The notes: generated by a model not told the origin, from the sequence alone. A stretch of DNA of 64,000 bases from an uncultured Acidovorax sp. (GCA_913774625.1 CAJYHL010000036.1:1-64000); one strand, 5' to 3'; shown: positions 9,127 through 18,376, numbered from the stretch's first letter. Made by a program: numbers and translations.

Positions 9127-9606
9127 TCAGGAGGAAATGGGGGGCTTGAGGGGCAGGGCCGAGCCTGCGCTGGCGAAGCGCGTGTCGGCTGCAGGCAGGC
9201 GGCCGGCATGGCGGGCCGCGAGGGCCGGGGTGATCGTGCCCGGTGCCAGCAGCACGGTGTGGCAGATCTCGCAGTCCGCGCAGGCCGTGTGGGCGTGCGG
9301 GGATGCAGAAGAAGAGGTGGGCGCGTCGCCGGCCTGCTGCGCCGTGCAGCCGCCGTGGCAGTGCCCGTCGGAAGTGGCGTGGACCATGGAAGCGCTGCCC
9401 ACGCCGTGGTCATGGCCCTGCATGGCGTGGCCCAGGCCTTCTTCCTTTTCCTCTTCTTCTCCCGGCTCTTCCACGGCCATGGCGGCGTGGACGGAGCCGG
9501 CCGCCATCTGCGGCAGCGCCATGCCCGCGCCCATGGCCGGGCCGACGAGCCCGCGCAGGGCCGTGAGCACGATCAGGAGCAGCAGGAGGCGTGAGCTGGA
9601 GCGCAT
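9127..9606 (-). CDS. DUF2946-like small metal-associated protein
   Basis: This is a 159-residue predicted exported protein. It opens with a hydrophobic signal (SSSRLLLLLIVLTALRGLVG), followed by an acidic run (EEPGEEEEKEEG), a His-rich patch (HAMQGHDHG, then DGHCHGGC) and a CADCEICHTVLL motif. This layout resembles DUF2946-type proteins found beside copper resistance genes, but the match is from memory only. The longer upstream reading frame is a shadow of the YitT gene. It is probably transcribed with the downstream His-rich gene across a 150-base gap. Confidence 0.6.
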   Translation of the reverse strand: MRSSSRLLLLLIVLTALRGLVGPAMGAGMALPQMAAGSVHAAMAVEEPGEEEEKEEGLGHAMQGHDHGVGSASMVHATSDGHCHGGCTAQQAGDAPTSSSASPHAHTACADCEICHTVLLAPGTITPALAARHAGRLPAADTRFASAGSALPLKPPISS

Positions 9607-9644
9607 GTCAGGTCGGATGATACGCAGACAGAGTCTCGGGCGGC

Positions 9645-10271
9645 TCAGACGGCCGTATAGCGCCCGGGCCGGTGGTTGAGCGCCAGCACCAGGTTCAGCG
9701 CCACCGCGCCCACGATGGAATAGGCCACGCGCAGCGGCTCCACCGTGAGCAGGGCCAGCAGCACAATGCAGCAATCGACGCCCATCTGCACCTTGCCGGC
9801 GCGCCAGCCGTAGCGGTCCTGCAGGTACAGCGCCAGGATGCCCACCCCGCCCAGGCTGCAGCGGTGGCGGAACAGCACCAGAAAGCCCGTGCCGGTGACG
9901 AGCCCGCCCGCCGCGGCGGCGTAGAGCGGCTGCAGCTGCGCGAACTGCAGGAAGTGCGGCTGCAGCGTGGTCAGCACCGACAGCAGCAGCACGGCGGCGA
10001 AGGTCTTGAAGGTGAAGCTGCGCCCCATCTTGCGCCAGGCCAGCCAGTAGAAGGGCAGGTTCAGCACGAAGAACAGGGCGCCGAAGCCCATGCCCGTGGC
10101 GTAATGGACCAGGAAGGCCAGCCCGGCCGTGCCGCCCGTGAGCAGGCCGGCGCTGGTGAAGAAGGCCACGCCGATGGAGATCAGCAGCACGCCGGTGAAG
10201 AGCGCGAGCGCGTCTTCCGTCGGGGAATGGGGAGCGGGGGCAGGAACGGGTGCGGAGATGGAGCGGCTCAT
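9645..10271 (-). CDS. YitT family membrane protein
   Basis: This is a 208-residue inner-membrane protein of the YitT (DUF161) family, transport-related but with no settled substrate. About five hydrophobic helices are visible. The family pattern near the first helices is LLISIGVAFFTSAGLLTGGTAGLAFL, followed by FFVLNLPFYWLAW. A later conserved stretch is TGTGFLVLFRHRCSLGGVGILALYLQDRYGWRAGKVQM. It ends 38 bases before the DUF2946-like gene on the same strand. Whether it belongs to the copper cluster is unclear. Confidence 0.85.
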   Translation of the reverse strand: MSRSISAPVPAPAPHSPTEDALALFTGVLLISIGVAFFTSAGLLTGGTAGLAFLVHYATGMGFGALFFVLNLPFYWLAWRKMGRSFTFKTFAAVLLLSVLTTLQPHFLQFAQLQPLYAAAAGGLVTGTGFLVLFRHRCSLGGVGILALYLQDRYGWRAGKVQMGVDCCIVLLALLTVEPLRVAYSIVGAVALNLVLALNHRPGRYTAV

Positions 10272-10388
10272 GGAACGAAGGCGCTGCCGGCACCGGCAGC
10301 CCTGGCCTCAGGGTTTTTACCAGGCTCCGATTGCACCACAAGCCTGCCCCCGCGCAAGGCCTGCTGCCGTGTCCAGAGGCCCGAGGCG

Positions 10389-11282
10389 TCACGCGGCGGG
10401 CGGGCCCTGCTCGAACACCAGGCTGATCGCCGGGGCGTATTTCTCGCCGTGGCCGGCCTCGATGGCCTTCTGCAGCGTGGCCAGCAGGTTGCGCGCGCCG
10501 GTGGGATCGACGCCTACCTGCTCGCCCAGGGCGACGGCATACGAGATGTCCTTCTTGGCGTAGGTGACGGGGAAGGCCTTTTCGGGGAACTGCTGAGGCG
10601 CGATGGCCTTCATGCCATGGTTGCGCAGCGCGAAGCTGTCGGCCGAGCCGGTGGAGAAGGCCTGGAACAGCACGTCCGGCTGCACGCCCGCGCGCCGGCC
10701 GATGGCGGCGGCCTCGGAGAGCGCGAGCACGGTTTCGTAGAGCACCATGTTGTTGAGGATCTTCACCACCTGGCCGGCGCTGACGCCGCCGGCATGCGTG
10801 ACGTCCGAGGCGAAGGTGCGGATGAAGTGCTCGATGCGCCCGAACACCTCGGGGCTGGCGCCGACCGGCACGGCCAGGGTGCCGGCCTCGGCGGCGGCGC
10901 GCGTGCGCATGACGGGCGCGTCGGCGAAGGCGATGCCCTTGTCCTGCAGCAGCCGGGCCACTTCGAGCGTGACGTCGACCGACGAGGTGCTCAGGTCCAC
11001 CAGGGTGGTGCCGGGGCGCAGGCGCTCGGCCAGACCGCCGGGCGCGGCCACGACCTGCTTCATGACTTCGCCCGAAGGCAGCGACATGAACACGATGTCG
11101 GCCTGCGCGGTCAGTTCCTGCAGCGCCACGGTGCGCACGCCGTGTTCCGCGAGGCGCGCGAGCGGTTCCGCATTCAGGTCGGACGCGATCACGGGCGCGC
11201 CGCCCTTCGTTGCGATGTGCCGGCAGATGGGCTCGCCCATGACGCCGACGCCGATGAAACCCACGGTGGGGTGCTGCTGCAT
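10389..11282 (-). CDS. 3-hydroxyisobutyrate dehydrogenase-like NAD(P)-dependent oxidoreductase
   Basis: This is a 297-residue member of the beta-hydroxyacid dehydrogenase family, which oxidises 3-hydroxy acids or reduces the corresponding semialdehydes with NAD(P). The Rossmann motif GFIGVGVMGEPICRHI is at the N-terminus, followed by VFMSLPSGEVMKQV and the substrate-binding block DAPVMRTRAAAEAGTL. The catalytic lysine lies in AGQVVKILNNMV. AAGGAG sits seven bases before the ATG. It is the last gene of the catabolic cluster, 48 bases after the aldehyde dehydrogenase. A hydroxyacid/semialdehyde pair acting in sequence is plausible, but the substrate cannot be told from sequence. Confidence 0.88.
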   Translation of the reverse strand: MQQHPTVGFIGVGVMGEPICRHIATKGGAPVIASDLNAEPLARLAEHGVRTVALQELTAQADIVFMSLPSGEVMKQVVAAPGGLAERLRPGTTLVDLSTSSVDVTLEVARLLQDKGIAFADAPVMRTRAAAEAGTLAVPVGASPEVFGRIEHFIRTFASDVTHAGGVSAGQVVKILNNMVLYETVLALSEAAAIGRRAGVQPDVLFQAFSTGSADSFALRNHGMKAIAPQQFPEKAFPVTYAKKDISYAVALGEQVGVDPTGARNLLATLQKAIEAGHGEKYAPAISLVFEQGPPAA

Positions 11283-11330
11283 GTCTTGCTCCTTGTGTCT
11301 TGCTCTGTGCCGATAGCCGTTCCGGCCGGT

Positions 11331-12824
11331 TCAGCCCTGGATGTTGGCGGGGTTCATGCTCCAGTAGATGCCCTTGCTCTGCTGGTAGAGGCGCACGCCG
11401 GTCACGCCCTTCTCGCGGCCGATGCCGCTTTCCTTGAAGCCGCCGAAGGGCGTGGCGATCGACAGCTGCTTGTAGGTGTTGATCCAGACCAGGCCCGTTT
11501 CCAGCGCCCGGGCCACGCGCCAGGCGCGCTGGTAGTTGGCGGTCCAGATGCCGGAGGCCAGGCCGAAGGCCGTGTCGTTGGCCTGGGCGATCAGGTCGTC
11601 CTCGTCGTCGAAGGGCAGCACACAGAGCACGGGGCCGAAGATCTCCTCGCGCACGGCGGTGGCGCGGTTGTCCAGGCCGGCGATCACGGTGGGGCGGTAG
11701 AAGGCGCCGGCTGCCAGGCGGTCCTCTTCAGGGCGGGCGCCGCCGGCCAGGATCTGGCCGCCTTCGCGGCGGGCGCTGTCCACGATGGATTCGATGCGCT
11801 CGCGGTGCCGGAAGCCGGCCACCGGGCCCATCTGCGCGCCGGGCGCATCGGGCAGATCGACGCGCAGGCCGTTGGCGCGCTCCACCAGCATGGCGAGCAC
11901 GCGGTCCAGCACCTTGCGCTGCACGAAGAGGCGCGAGCCCGCCACGCAGGACTGGCCGCTGCCTTCGAAGATGCCGTCCACCACGCCGGCGACGGCCGCA
12001 TCCAGCTGGGCGTCGTCGAAGATGATGTGCGGCGACTTGCCCCCCAGTTCCAGCGCCACGGGAATCAGCCGCTGCGCAGCCACGGTGGCGATGTTGCGCC
12101 CGGTCTGCGTGCCGCCGGTGAAGGACACCATGCGCACGCCCGGGTGGTGGAGGATGGCGTTGCCCGTGACCGCGCCGGTGCCGGGCAGCACGTTGAGGAT
12201 GCCTGGCGGCAGGCCCGCCTCCTGGGCGATGCGCGCTACCGCCAGGCCCACGCTGGGAGTGACCTCGGAGGGCTTGAGCAGCACGGCGTTGCCCGCTGCC
12301 AGGGCCGGTGCGACCTTCTGCGCTTCCATGGTCATGGGCGAATTCCAGGGCGTGATGGCGGCCACCACGCCGTAGGGCTCGTAGGCCGTCATGGAGAGAT
12401 AGTCGCCGCGCGAGGGTGTCACCTCCGCACCCAGCGTCTCGCACACGGCGGCGTAGTAGCGGTAGGTGGCGGCGGCGCCGGCGACCTGCGTTTTGCATTC
12501 GCTCAGCACCTTGCCGTTCTCGATCATCTGCAGGTGCGCGAGTTCGTCCGCATTCGCGCGGATGCCGTCCGAGATCCGGCCCAGGATCTGCGCCCGCAGG
12601 TGCGGCAGCATGTCGCGCCAGCTTCTGGCCGATGCAGCGTCGCGCGCCGCCGTCACGGCGTCGTCCACCTGGGCGGCGCTGGCGGCGGTCACGCGGCAGT
12701 TGATGCGGCCGTTGGCCGGGTTGACGGAGTCGATGGCTCCGTCCTCGCTGCTGATCCACTGGCCGCCGATGAGCATCGGCTTGAGTTCGGGCGTTGTCGT
12801 CGTCATTGTTGTTTCCATGGGCAT
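11331..12824 (-). CDS. NAD(P)-dependent aldehyde dehydrogenase
   Basis: This is a ~497-residue class 1/2-type aldehyde dehydrogenase that oxidises an aldehyde to its acid. The active-site features are in order: the oxyanion Asn in ITPWNSPM, the NAD-binding FTGGTQTGR, the general base Glu in VALELGGKSPHIIFDDA, and the nucleophile Cys in GSGQSCVAGSRL. EIFGPVL and PFGGFKESGIGRE are also present. Three in-frame ATGs within 20 bases (12824, 12818, 12806) are possible starts; none has a strong ribosome binding site. The neighbours are a Bug receptor upstream and a hydroxyacid dehydrogenase downstream. Confidence 0.92.
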   Translation of the reverse strand: MPMETTMTTTTPELKPMLIGGQWISSEDGAIDSVNPANGRINCRVTAASAAQVDDAVTAARDAASARSWRDMLPHLRAQILGRISDGIRANADELAHLQMIENGKVLSECKTQVAGAAATYRYYAAVCETLGAEVTPSRGDYLSMTAYEPYGVVAAITPWNSPMTMEAQKVAPALAAGNAVLLKPSEVTPSVGLAVARIAQEAGLPPGILNVLPGTGAVTGNAILHHPGVRMVSFTGGTQTGRNIATVAAQRLIPVALELGGKSPHIIFDDAQLDAAVAGVVDGIFEGSGQSCVAGSRLFVQRKVLDRVLAMLVERANGLRVDLPDAPGAQMGPVAGFRHRERIESIVDSARREGGQILAGGARPEEDRLAAGAFYRPTVIAGLDNRATAVREEIFGPVLCVLPFDDEDDLIAQANDTAFGLASGIWTANYQRAWRVARALETGLVWINTYKQLSIATPFGGFKESGIGREKGVTGVRLYQQSKGIYWSMNPANIQG

Positions 12825-12922
12825 GGGAAGATCTTTTCTGTCGCGCGTCGAGAAGAGGAGGAAAGAAAGAAGGACGGAGTGAATGAGTGCGGCAGGCGGG
12901 GCAAGGGCGGGGGACTGGCCGG

Positions 12923-13909
12923 CTAGCTGATCACGGCGCCCGACTGCTTCACGATGTCCTGCCACTTGCGGAACTCGGCCTGCATGAAAGCGCTGAAGGC
13001 GGCCGGGTCGCTGGAGACCACCTCGCCGCCCAGGTCGATGAGCTTGGCCTTCAGCTCGGGCTGGTCCACCACCGCGCGGATGTCGCTCGAGATGCGGCCT
13101 TGCAGCGCGGTAGGCATCGATGCCGGCGCCAGGACGCCGAACCAGGTCGCGGCCTCGAAATGCGGCAGGCCCTGTTCCGCGAAGGTGGGAATCTCGGGCA
13201 CCTTCTCGACGCGCTTGCCGTTGGCGAGCGCGATCGCGCGCAGCTTGCCCGAGGCGATGTGCGGCAGCACCACCGTCAGCGTGGCGAACATGGCATCGAC
13301 GGAGCCACCCAGCAGGTCGGTGATGGCCGGCGCGTCGCCCCGGTAGGGCACGTGCAGCATGCGGGTCTTCATCGCGGCGTTGAACATTTCGCCGGTCAGC
13401 TGCTGGGCCGTGCCGTTGCCGGGCGACGCGAAGCTGGCCTTGTCGGGATTGGCGCGGACGTAGCGGGTGAATTCGTCCAGCGTCTTCACGTTCAGCGTGG
13501 GTCGCACGACCAGCACCAGCGGCACCTTGGCGATCAGGCTGAGCGGCGCGAAGTCCTTGACCGGGTCGTAGCCGAGCTTGGGGTAGATGAGTGCGCTCAC
13601 TACGTGCGCCGAGGTGGTCATGTAGAGCTGGTAGCCGTCGCCGGGCACGCGCGCCATCTGCGCGGCGGCCAGCGTCGTGCCTGCGCCCGGCTTGTTCTCG
13701 ACGATCACGGGCTGGCTCCAGCGCGGGCCCAGCTTGTCCGCGACCGCGCGGGCCACGATGTCGGTGGCGCCGCCGGCCGCATAGGGCACGACCATGCGCA
13801 CGGGCTCGGACGGGTACTTGGGTGCGGCCTGGGCCAGCGCCACGCCGGGCAGGGCGAGAGCCTGCAGCATGCCGCCCAGGGCCTGCCGCCGGTTGAAGTG
13901 GGTTGTCAT
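12923..13909 (-). CDS. Bug-family (TctC-like) periplasmic solute-binding protein
   Basis: This is a 328-residue periplasmic receptor of the tripartite tricarboxylate transporter family, which binds carboxylates, amino acids or aromatic acids. It has a Tat-like signal (FNRRQALGGMLQALALPGVALAQ). The Bug core follows: YPSEPVRMVVPYAAGGATDIVAR, then VENKPGAGTTLAA, FASPGNGTAQQLTGEMF, MLHVPYRGDAPAITDLLGG and VPTFAEQG-like motifs. AAGGAG lies eight bases before the ATG at 13909. No TctA or TctB membrane genes are in the cluster, which is common for orphan Bug proteins in Comamonadaceae and Bordetella; some act as sensors instead. Confidence 0.93.
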   Translation of the reverse strand: MTTHFNRRQALGGMLQALALPGVALAQAAPKYPSEPVRMVVPYAAGGATDIVARAVADKLGPRWSQPVIVENKPGAGTTLAAAQMARVPGDGYQLYMTTSAHVVSALIYPKLGYDPVKDFAPLSLIAKVPLVLVVRPTLNVKTLDEFTRYVRANPDKASFASPGNGTAQQLTGEMFNAAMKTRMLHVPYRGDAPAITDLLGGSVDAMFATLTVVLPHIASGKLRAIALANGKRVEKVPEIPTFAEQGLPHFEAATWFGVLAPASMPTALQGRISSDIRAVVDQPELKAKLIDLGGEVVSSDPAAFSAFMQAEFRKWQDIVKQSGAVIS

Positions 13910-13947
13910 CGTGGGTCTCCTTGTGTGTGCGGTGGGCGTGGCGGGGA

Positions 13948-14994
13948 TCAGATGCGGTAGAAGCGCGCGGCGCTGTCGTGGTAGAGCCAGCGCTTGTCGT
14001 CTTCGGGCAGGTCGGCCGTGATGCGCTTGAAGGCATTCCACAGCACGGCGTAGCTGCAGCTGCCCTTGTCCACCGGGAAGTTGCTCTCGAACATGCAGCG
14101 CCGGGGGCCGAAGAGCTCGATGCATTCGCGGATGTAGGGGCCCCAGGCCTGCGCCAGCTGGGCGGAGGTGGGCGGCGTCGGCTGCAGGTGGAAGGGAAAG
14201 CCGATCACGCTCATGCCCAGGCCGCCCAGCTTGACGGAGACGTTGGGCAGCTCGGCGATGCGGCGCATTTCGTTCCTCCATTCCGCGAAGACCTCGTCGC
14301 GGCGCCCGGCATAGGGGCCTGCGCCGACCGGTGCGCCCACATGGTCGATCACCACCGGCGTTTCGGGAAAGGCCCGCGCCAGGTCGGCGAGTTCTTCCAG
14401 CTGGGTGTGGTAGGCCCAGGAGTCGAAGCTCAGCCCGAACCGGGCGAGCCGCGAGAAGCCGTCGCGGAAGGCCCGGTCCATGTAGAGGTGCAGCGGCGGC
14501 GCCTGCATCACGCCGTACTGGAAGCGGTCGTGCGCAGCCGCATGGCAGCGGATGCCGCGGAAGCGCCCGGCTCCGGCCTCCAGATGGGCGGCCAGCACCT
14601 CCTCGACGGCTGCGCCCAGCGACAGGTCGGCGAAGCCGACGATGCCGGCGCACAGCTGCGTGGGGGGCAGCGCGGCCTGCTGTGCCAGCCCCGCCTCGCG
14701 GGCGATCTGCACCACCCGCTCGGTCTCGCCCACCGGGCGCAGGTGTTCCGGCCCGCTGTCGCGGTAGGCGAAGCCCACCTGGATGAAGACCGTGGACTCG
14801 ATGCGGTGGCCCGAGCCCAGGTCGGCCAGCAGGTCGCCTGCCAGGTAGCCGCCCCAGCCATGGTCCGAAAGGTGGTGGTGCGGGTCGATGATGGCGAGAT
14901 CGGGCTCCAGCGCCGCTTCGGTGTATTGAGCCAGCCAGGCCGGGCGCACCTCGGCGCGCGGGATGACGGGCAGGGAGGCGGTCTGTGGATTCAT
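13948..14994 (-). CDS. Amidohydrolase-family protein (amidohydrolase_2)
   Basis: This is a 348-residue metal-dependent hydrolase of the amidohydrolase_2 group, which includes lactonases such as 2-pyrone-4,6-dicarboxylate lactonase and decarboxylases. The N-terminal metal motif is IIDPHHHLSDHGWGGYL. Later barrel-strand motifs are RGIRCHAAAHD, PVVIDHVGAPVG, VSVKLGGLGMS and RCMFESNFPVDKG, giving the expected His, His and Asp/Glu ligands. The gene lies between livF and the Bug receptor. A ring-opening or lactone-hydrolysing step is likely; the exact substrate is unknown. Confidence 0.85.
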   Translation of the reverse strand: MNPQTASLPVIPRAEVRPAWLAQYTEAALEPDLAIIDPHHHLSDHGWGGYLAGDLLADLGSGHRIESTVFIQVGFAYRDSGPEHLRPVGETERVVQIAREAGLAQQAALPPTQLCAGIVGFADLSLGAAVEEVLAAHLEAGAGRFRGIRCHAAAHDRFQYGVMQAPPLHLYMDRAFRDGFSRLARFGLSFDSWAYHTQLEELADLARAFPETPVVIDHVGAPVGAGPYAGRRDEVFAEWRNEMRRIAELPNVSVKLGGLGMSVIGFPFHLQPTPPTSAQLAQAWGPYIRECIELFGPRRCMFESNFPVDKGSCSYAVLWNAFKRITADLPEDDKRWLYHDSAARFYRI

Positions 14995-15018
14995 CGGAGG
15001 ATCTCCATGCCTGTGGCG

Positions 15019-15732
15019 TCAGATGCCGAGGAAGGCCTTCTGCACGAAGGCGTCGTTCAGCAGTTCCTGCCCCGAGCCCGAGCGGATCACGCGGCCCTGC
15101 TCGAACACATAGGCGTCGTGCGACATCTTCAGGGCCAGCCGTGCGTTCTGCTCCACCAGGATGACCGAGATGCCGGTCTCCTCGTTCAGCGTGCGGATGG
15201 CTTGCGCGATCTCCGAGACGATCTTGGGCGCGATGCCCAGCGAGGGCTCATCCAGCATCAGGATCTGCGGGTGGGACATCATGGCCCGGCCGATGGCCAC
15301 CATCTGCTGCTCGCCGCCCGAGAGCGATCCGGCCATCTGCTCGCGGCGCTCCTTCACGCGCGGGAAGAGCGCATAGACCAGATCCAGCGACTGCCGGCGC
15401 TGCGCTGCCGAGCGCACCGTGTGCGCGCCCACCATCAGGTTCTCCCAGACCGACATGCGCGGAAAGAGCCGCCGGCCCTCTGGCGAGAGAGCGATGCCCA
15501 GGCCCACGCGCTGCGCGGCGTGCGTGCCGTGGATGGGCTGGCCGTCCAGCAGCAGCGCGCCGGAGCTCAGGGGCTTGAGGCCCATCAGCGCCTTGAGCGT
15601 GGTGCTCTTGCCGGCGCCGTTGGAGCCGATGAGGGCAACGATCTTCCCTGCCGCGATGCGGAAGCTCACGCCGTGCAGGGCCTGCACCAGTCCGTAGTGG
15701 ACGACGATGTCCTTGACCTCAAGCGTGCGCAT
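15019..15732 (-). CDS. livF: Branched-chain amino acid-type ABC transporter ATPase LivF
   Basis: This is one of two ATPases that power a Liv-type ABC importer. The 237 residues show Walker [15 protein letters not shown], signature [16 protein letters not shown], Walker [12 protein letters not shown] and the H-loop [12 protein letters not shown], which has Gln in place of the common His as LivF proteins do. I prefer the ATG at 15732 because GGGAG lies nine bases upstream; an ATG two codons earlier (15738) has poorer spacing. The intact livG frame would overlap this start by about 14 bases, so the genes are normally translationally coupled. Confidence 0.93.
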   Translation of the reverse strand: MRTLEVKDIVVHYGLVQALHGVSFRIAAGKIVALIGSNGAGKSTTLKALMGLKPLSSGALLLDGQPIHGTHAAQRVGLGIALSPEGRRLFPRMSVWENLMVGAHTVRSAAQRRQSLDLVYALFPRVKERREQMAGSLSGGEQQMVAIGRAMMSHPQILMLDEPSLGIAPKIVSEIAQAIRTLNEETGISVILVEQNARLALKMSHDAYVFEQGRVIRSGSGQELLNDAFVQKAFLGI

Positions 15733-16496
15733 CTTCATCCACTCCCAGGTAGGCCTCAATCACGACGGGGCTGTTGCGGATCTCTTCGGCCGTGCCCTGC
15801 GCGATCTTCTGTCCATGGACCAGAACGATGATCTTGTCGCGTTCCCATCACCAGCGCCATGTGGTGTTCCACGAAGAGCAGCGAGATGCGGTGCTCGTCG
15901 CGCAGCGTCTTCAGCAGCCGGCCGAACTCGGCGCATTCTTCGGGGTTGAGGCCGGCGGCCGGCTCGTCGAGCAGCAGCAGCCTCGGACGCGTGGCGAGAC
16001 CGATGGCTACGCCGATGCGCTTCTGGTGCCCGTAGGCCAGCGCGCCCGCGATCTCGTGCCGCAGGGGGGCGAGGCCGGTGATTTCCAGCACCTTGTCCAC
16101 TGCCTCGCGCACCCGGCGGCGTGCGTCGCGGTAGGCCGCTGTCTGCGCGATCTGGGCCCAGACGGGCACGTCGAAGTGGCAAAGTGCCCCCCGGTAGATG
16201 TTCTCTTCCACCGTCGATTGCGGATAGACCGTGGCCGACTGGAAGGTGCGTGCCAGGCCGTGGCGCACGACCTGGCTGGGCTTGCGGCCGGTGATGTCCG
16301 TGCCGGCGAAGACGATGCGGCCGGCCGAGGGCGCCAGCGCGCCGCTGATCATGCCGAAGGCCGTGCTCTTGCCGGCGCCGTTCGGGCCGATCAGGCCGAC
16401 GATCTCGCCTTCGTTCAGCGTGAAGCTCAGGTCGCGCACGGCAGCCAGGCCGCCGAAGTTCTTGCCCAGGCCTTCGATGGTGAGCAGTGCGGTCAT
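15719..16496 (-). pseudogene. livG: Liv-type ABC transporter ATPase LivG, frameshifted near its 3' end
   Basis: The second importer ATPase. The first ~214 residues are normal: Walker A GPNGAGKSTAFGM, the long LivG insert, signature ALAYGHQKRIGVAIGLA (a weak signature, normal for LivG), Walker B LLLLDEPAAGLNP and H-loop [13 protein letters not shown]. Then the frame breaks at about 15844-15850. The frame as read ends at 15756 with an unrelated tail ([16 protein letters not shown]), while another frame carries the expected LivG end, [20 protein letters not shown] and then VIEAYLGVD, down to a stop at 15719. The pattern fits loss of two bases. All ATP-binding motifs lie before the break, so residual function is possible. 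A sequencing error cannot be excluded. Confidence 0.75.
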
Positions 16497-17503
16497 CGCG
16501 CGCCTCCCTTGCTGCCGCGCAGGCGGGCGGCTATGCCGACCAGCCCCATGGGCAGGAACTTGAGCACCAGGATCAGCGTGATGCCGTACAGGATGTTCTG
16601 CGTCTCGATCGCGCTGCGGAACAGCTCCGGCAGCGGCGTCATGATCAGCGCGCCCAGGATGGGGCCCAGCACCGAGGCCCGCCCGCCGATCACCAGCATG
16701 ATGATGGCCGCCACCGACACGTGCTGGCTGAACGATTCGGGCGACACGAAGCCCAGGTAGTGCGCCAGCAGCGCGCCGGCAAAGCCGGCCATGGCGCTGC
16801 CCAGCAGGAAGGCGAACATCTGCGAGCCCTGGATGCCGATGCCGCTGGCCTCGGCCAGCTCGGGGTTGTCGCCCACGGCATCCAGCGAATGTCCCCGGGG
16901 CGTCTTGAACAGCGCGACCAGCAGCACGGTGGAGGCGAAGGCGCAGGCCGCTGCAAGGACGTAGAACGACAGCTTGCTGTCCAGCGCCACGCCGAAGAGG
17001 CTGGCCGGCGGGATGTTCGCGATGCCGTTGGCGCCGCCCGTGAGGTCGCCGCCTTCGAGCAGCACTAACCGGAACAGCTCGCCGAAGCAGAAGGTGACCA
17101 GCACGAAGTACACGCCCTGCAGCCGCAGGATCACGGCGCCCAGCAGCCAGGCCACCAGCGTGGCCGTGCCCATGCCCGCCAGCACCGAAACGGCGAAGGG
17201 CGTGTGCAGGCGCGTGCTGCAGATCACGGACGCGAACGCACCCATGCCCATGAAGGCGGCATGGCAGAACGACAGCTGGCCGGTGCGGCTGATGAGCGAC
17301 AGCCCGTTCACGAAGATGATGTTGATGCAGATCAGCACCGCCAGGTGGACGTAGAACGGGTTGCCTGCCAGCAGCGGCGGAATGGCGAAGAGCACGAGCA
17401 GCGCCGGGATCCAGGCCTTCCAGGCGCCGCCGGGCGTGGCGGCAGGGGCCAGTGCGGGTGCCTTCGCGCCGGAGGGGTGTTGCATGGTGGAAGCGTTGTC
17501 CAT
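16493..17503 (-). CDS. livM: Liv-type ABC transporter permease LivM
   Basis: This is one of the two membrane subunits of the importer. The 336 residues have about ten hydrophobic segments, with a cytoplasmic N-terminal stretch of ~35 residues and the LivM-type motifs LLAGNPFYVHLAVLICINIIFVNGLSLISRTGQLSFCHAAFMGMGA and SLDAVGDNPELAEASGI, the latter being the ATPase-contacting loop. Its stop overlaps the livG start by four bases (ATGA), and its start is three bases after the livH stop, so the set is one operon. Substrates of this family include amino acids, urea and aromatic acids. Confidence 0.94.
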   Translation of the reverse strand: MDNASTMQHPSGAKAPALAPAATPGGAWKAWIPALLVLFAIPPLLAGNPFYVHLAVLICINIIFVNGLSLISRTGQLSFCHAAFMGMGAFASVICSTRLHTPFAVSVLAGMGTATLVAWLLGAVILRLQGVYFVLVTFCFGELFRLVLLEGGDLTGGANGIANIPPASLFGVALDSKLSFYVLAAACAFASTVLLVALFKTPRGHSLDAVGDNPELAEASGIGIQGSQMFAFLLGSAMAGFAGALLAHYLGFVSPESFSQHVSVAAIIMLVIGGRASVLGPILGALIMTPLPELFRSAIETQNILYGITLILVLKFLPMGLVGIAARLRGSKGGAR

Positions 17504-17506
17504 GGT

Positions 17507-18376
17507 TCAGCGGCCCGCCTTTCCGAGCAGGCCCGAGGGGCGGAAGATCAGCATGAGGATCACGAAGCCGAAGAGCAGCATGTCGGAGAAGCTGCTCGAC
17601 ATGAAGGTGTTGGCCACGCTCTCGAACACGCCCAGCAGCAGCGCCGCCAGCGCCGCGCCCGGAATGCTGCCCAGGCCGCCCAGGATCACCACGATGAAGG
17701 CCTTGAGCAGCGGCGTGGAGCCGATGCCGGGCGACACCGAGAAGACGGGCGCCATGAGTGCGCCGGCCACGGCCGCCAGCGCGACGCCGATGCCGAAGCC
17801 CAGCGGATACATGAACTGCGAGCGGATGCCCTGGGCGTTGGCGATCTCGATGTCCTGCACCACCGCCCGCAGGGCGCGGCCGCCGCGGCTGTGCATCAGG
17901 AAGCCGTAGAGCAGCGCCAGCACCACCAGTGAGAACGCCACCACGTAGAGGCGCGACATGGGCAGCATCACCGGCCCGAGCGACACCACGCCCTCGGCCA
18001 CGGCGGGCATGGATTGCGGATCGGGCCCGAAGACCATCAGGGCACCGTTCTGCAGGATCATCGCCAGCCCGATGGTGGCGATCATCCCGTTGAGCTCGTC
18101 TCCCCGGAAGCTTTTGAGCACCACGACCTCGATCACCCAGCCGGCGACCAGGGTGAGCGCGAAGGTGGCGAGCACCGCAGCCAGGAAGGGCAGCTGCAGC
18201 CTGGTGACGCATACATAGGCGGAGAAGGCGCCCAGCATGTAGAACTCGCCATGCGCGAAGTTGACCACGCGCATGACGCCGAAGACCAGCGTGAAGCCGA
18301 TGGCCATCAGCAGGTAGAGCAGCCCGATGATGAGCCCGTTGCTCAAAGCCTGGCCCAGCAGGAAGGTGAAATCCAC
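17507..18376 (-). CDS. livH: Liv-type ABC transporter permease LivH
   Basis: This is the other membrane subunit, 289 residues with about eight hydrophobic helices. LivH motifs are GLIIGLLYLLMAIGFTLVFGVMRVVNFAHGEFYMLGA at the N-terminus, GGRALRAVVQDIEIANAQGI as the coupling helix, and VVILGGLGSIPGAALAALLLG toward the end. It follows livK by 33 bases and is followed directly by livM. The length and helix pattern are normal, so apart from livG the importer looks complete. Confidence 0.94.
   Translation of the reverse strand: MDFTFLLGQALSNGLIIGLLYLLMAIGFTLVFGVMRVVNFAHGEFYMLGAFSAYVCVTRLQLPFLAAVLATFALTLVAGWVIEVVVLKSFRGDELNGMIATIGLAMILQNGALMVFGPDPQSMPAVAEGVVSLGPVMLPMSRLYVVAFSLVVLALLYGFLMHSRGGRALRAVVQDIEIANAQGIRSQFMYPLGFGIGVALAAVAGALMAPVFSVSPGIGSTPLLKAFIVVILGGLGSIPGAALAALLLGVFESVANTFMSSSFSDMLLFGFVILMLIFRPSGLLGKAGR

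Noticed and set aside
9672-12926. A 1084-codon plus-strand open frame
   Set aside because: It is antisense to YitT, the hydroxyacid dehydrogenase and the aldehyde dehydrogenase. Its product is a His/Ala/Gly-rich string without motifs, typical of antisense frames in GC-rich DNA.
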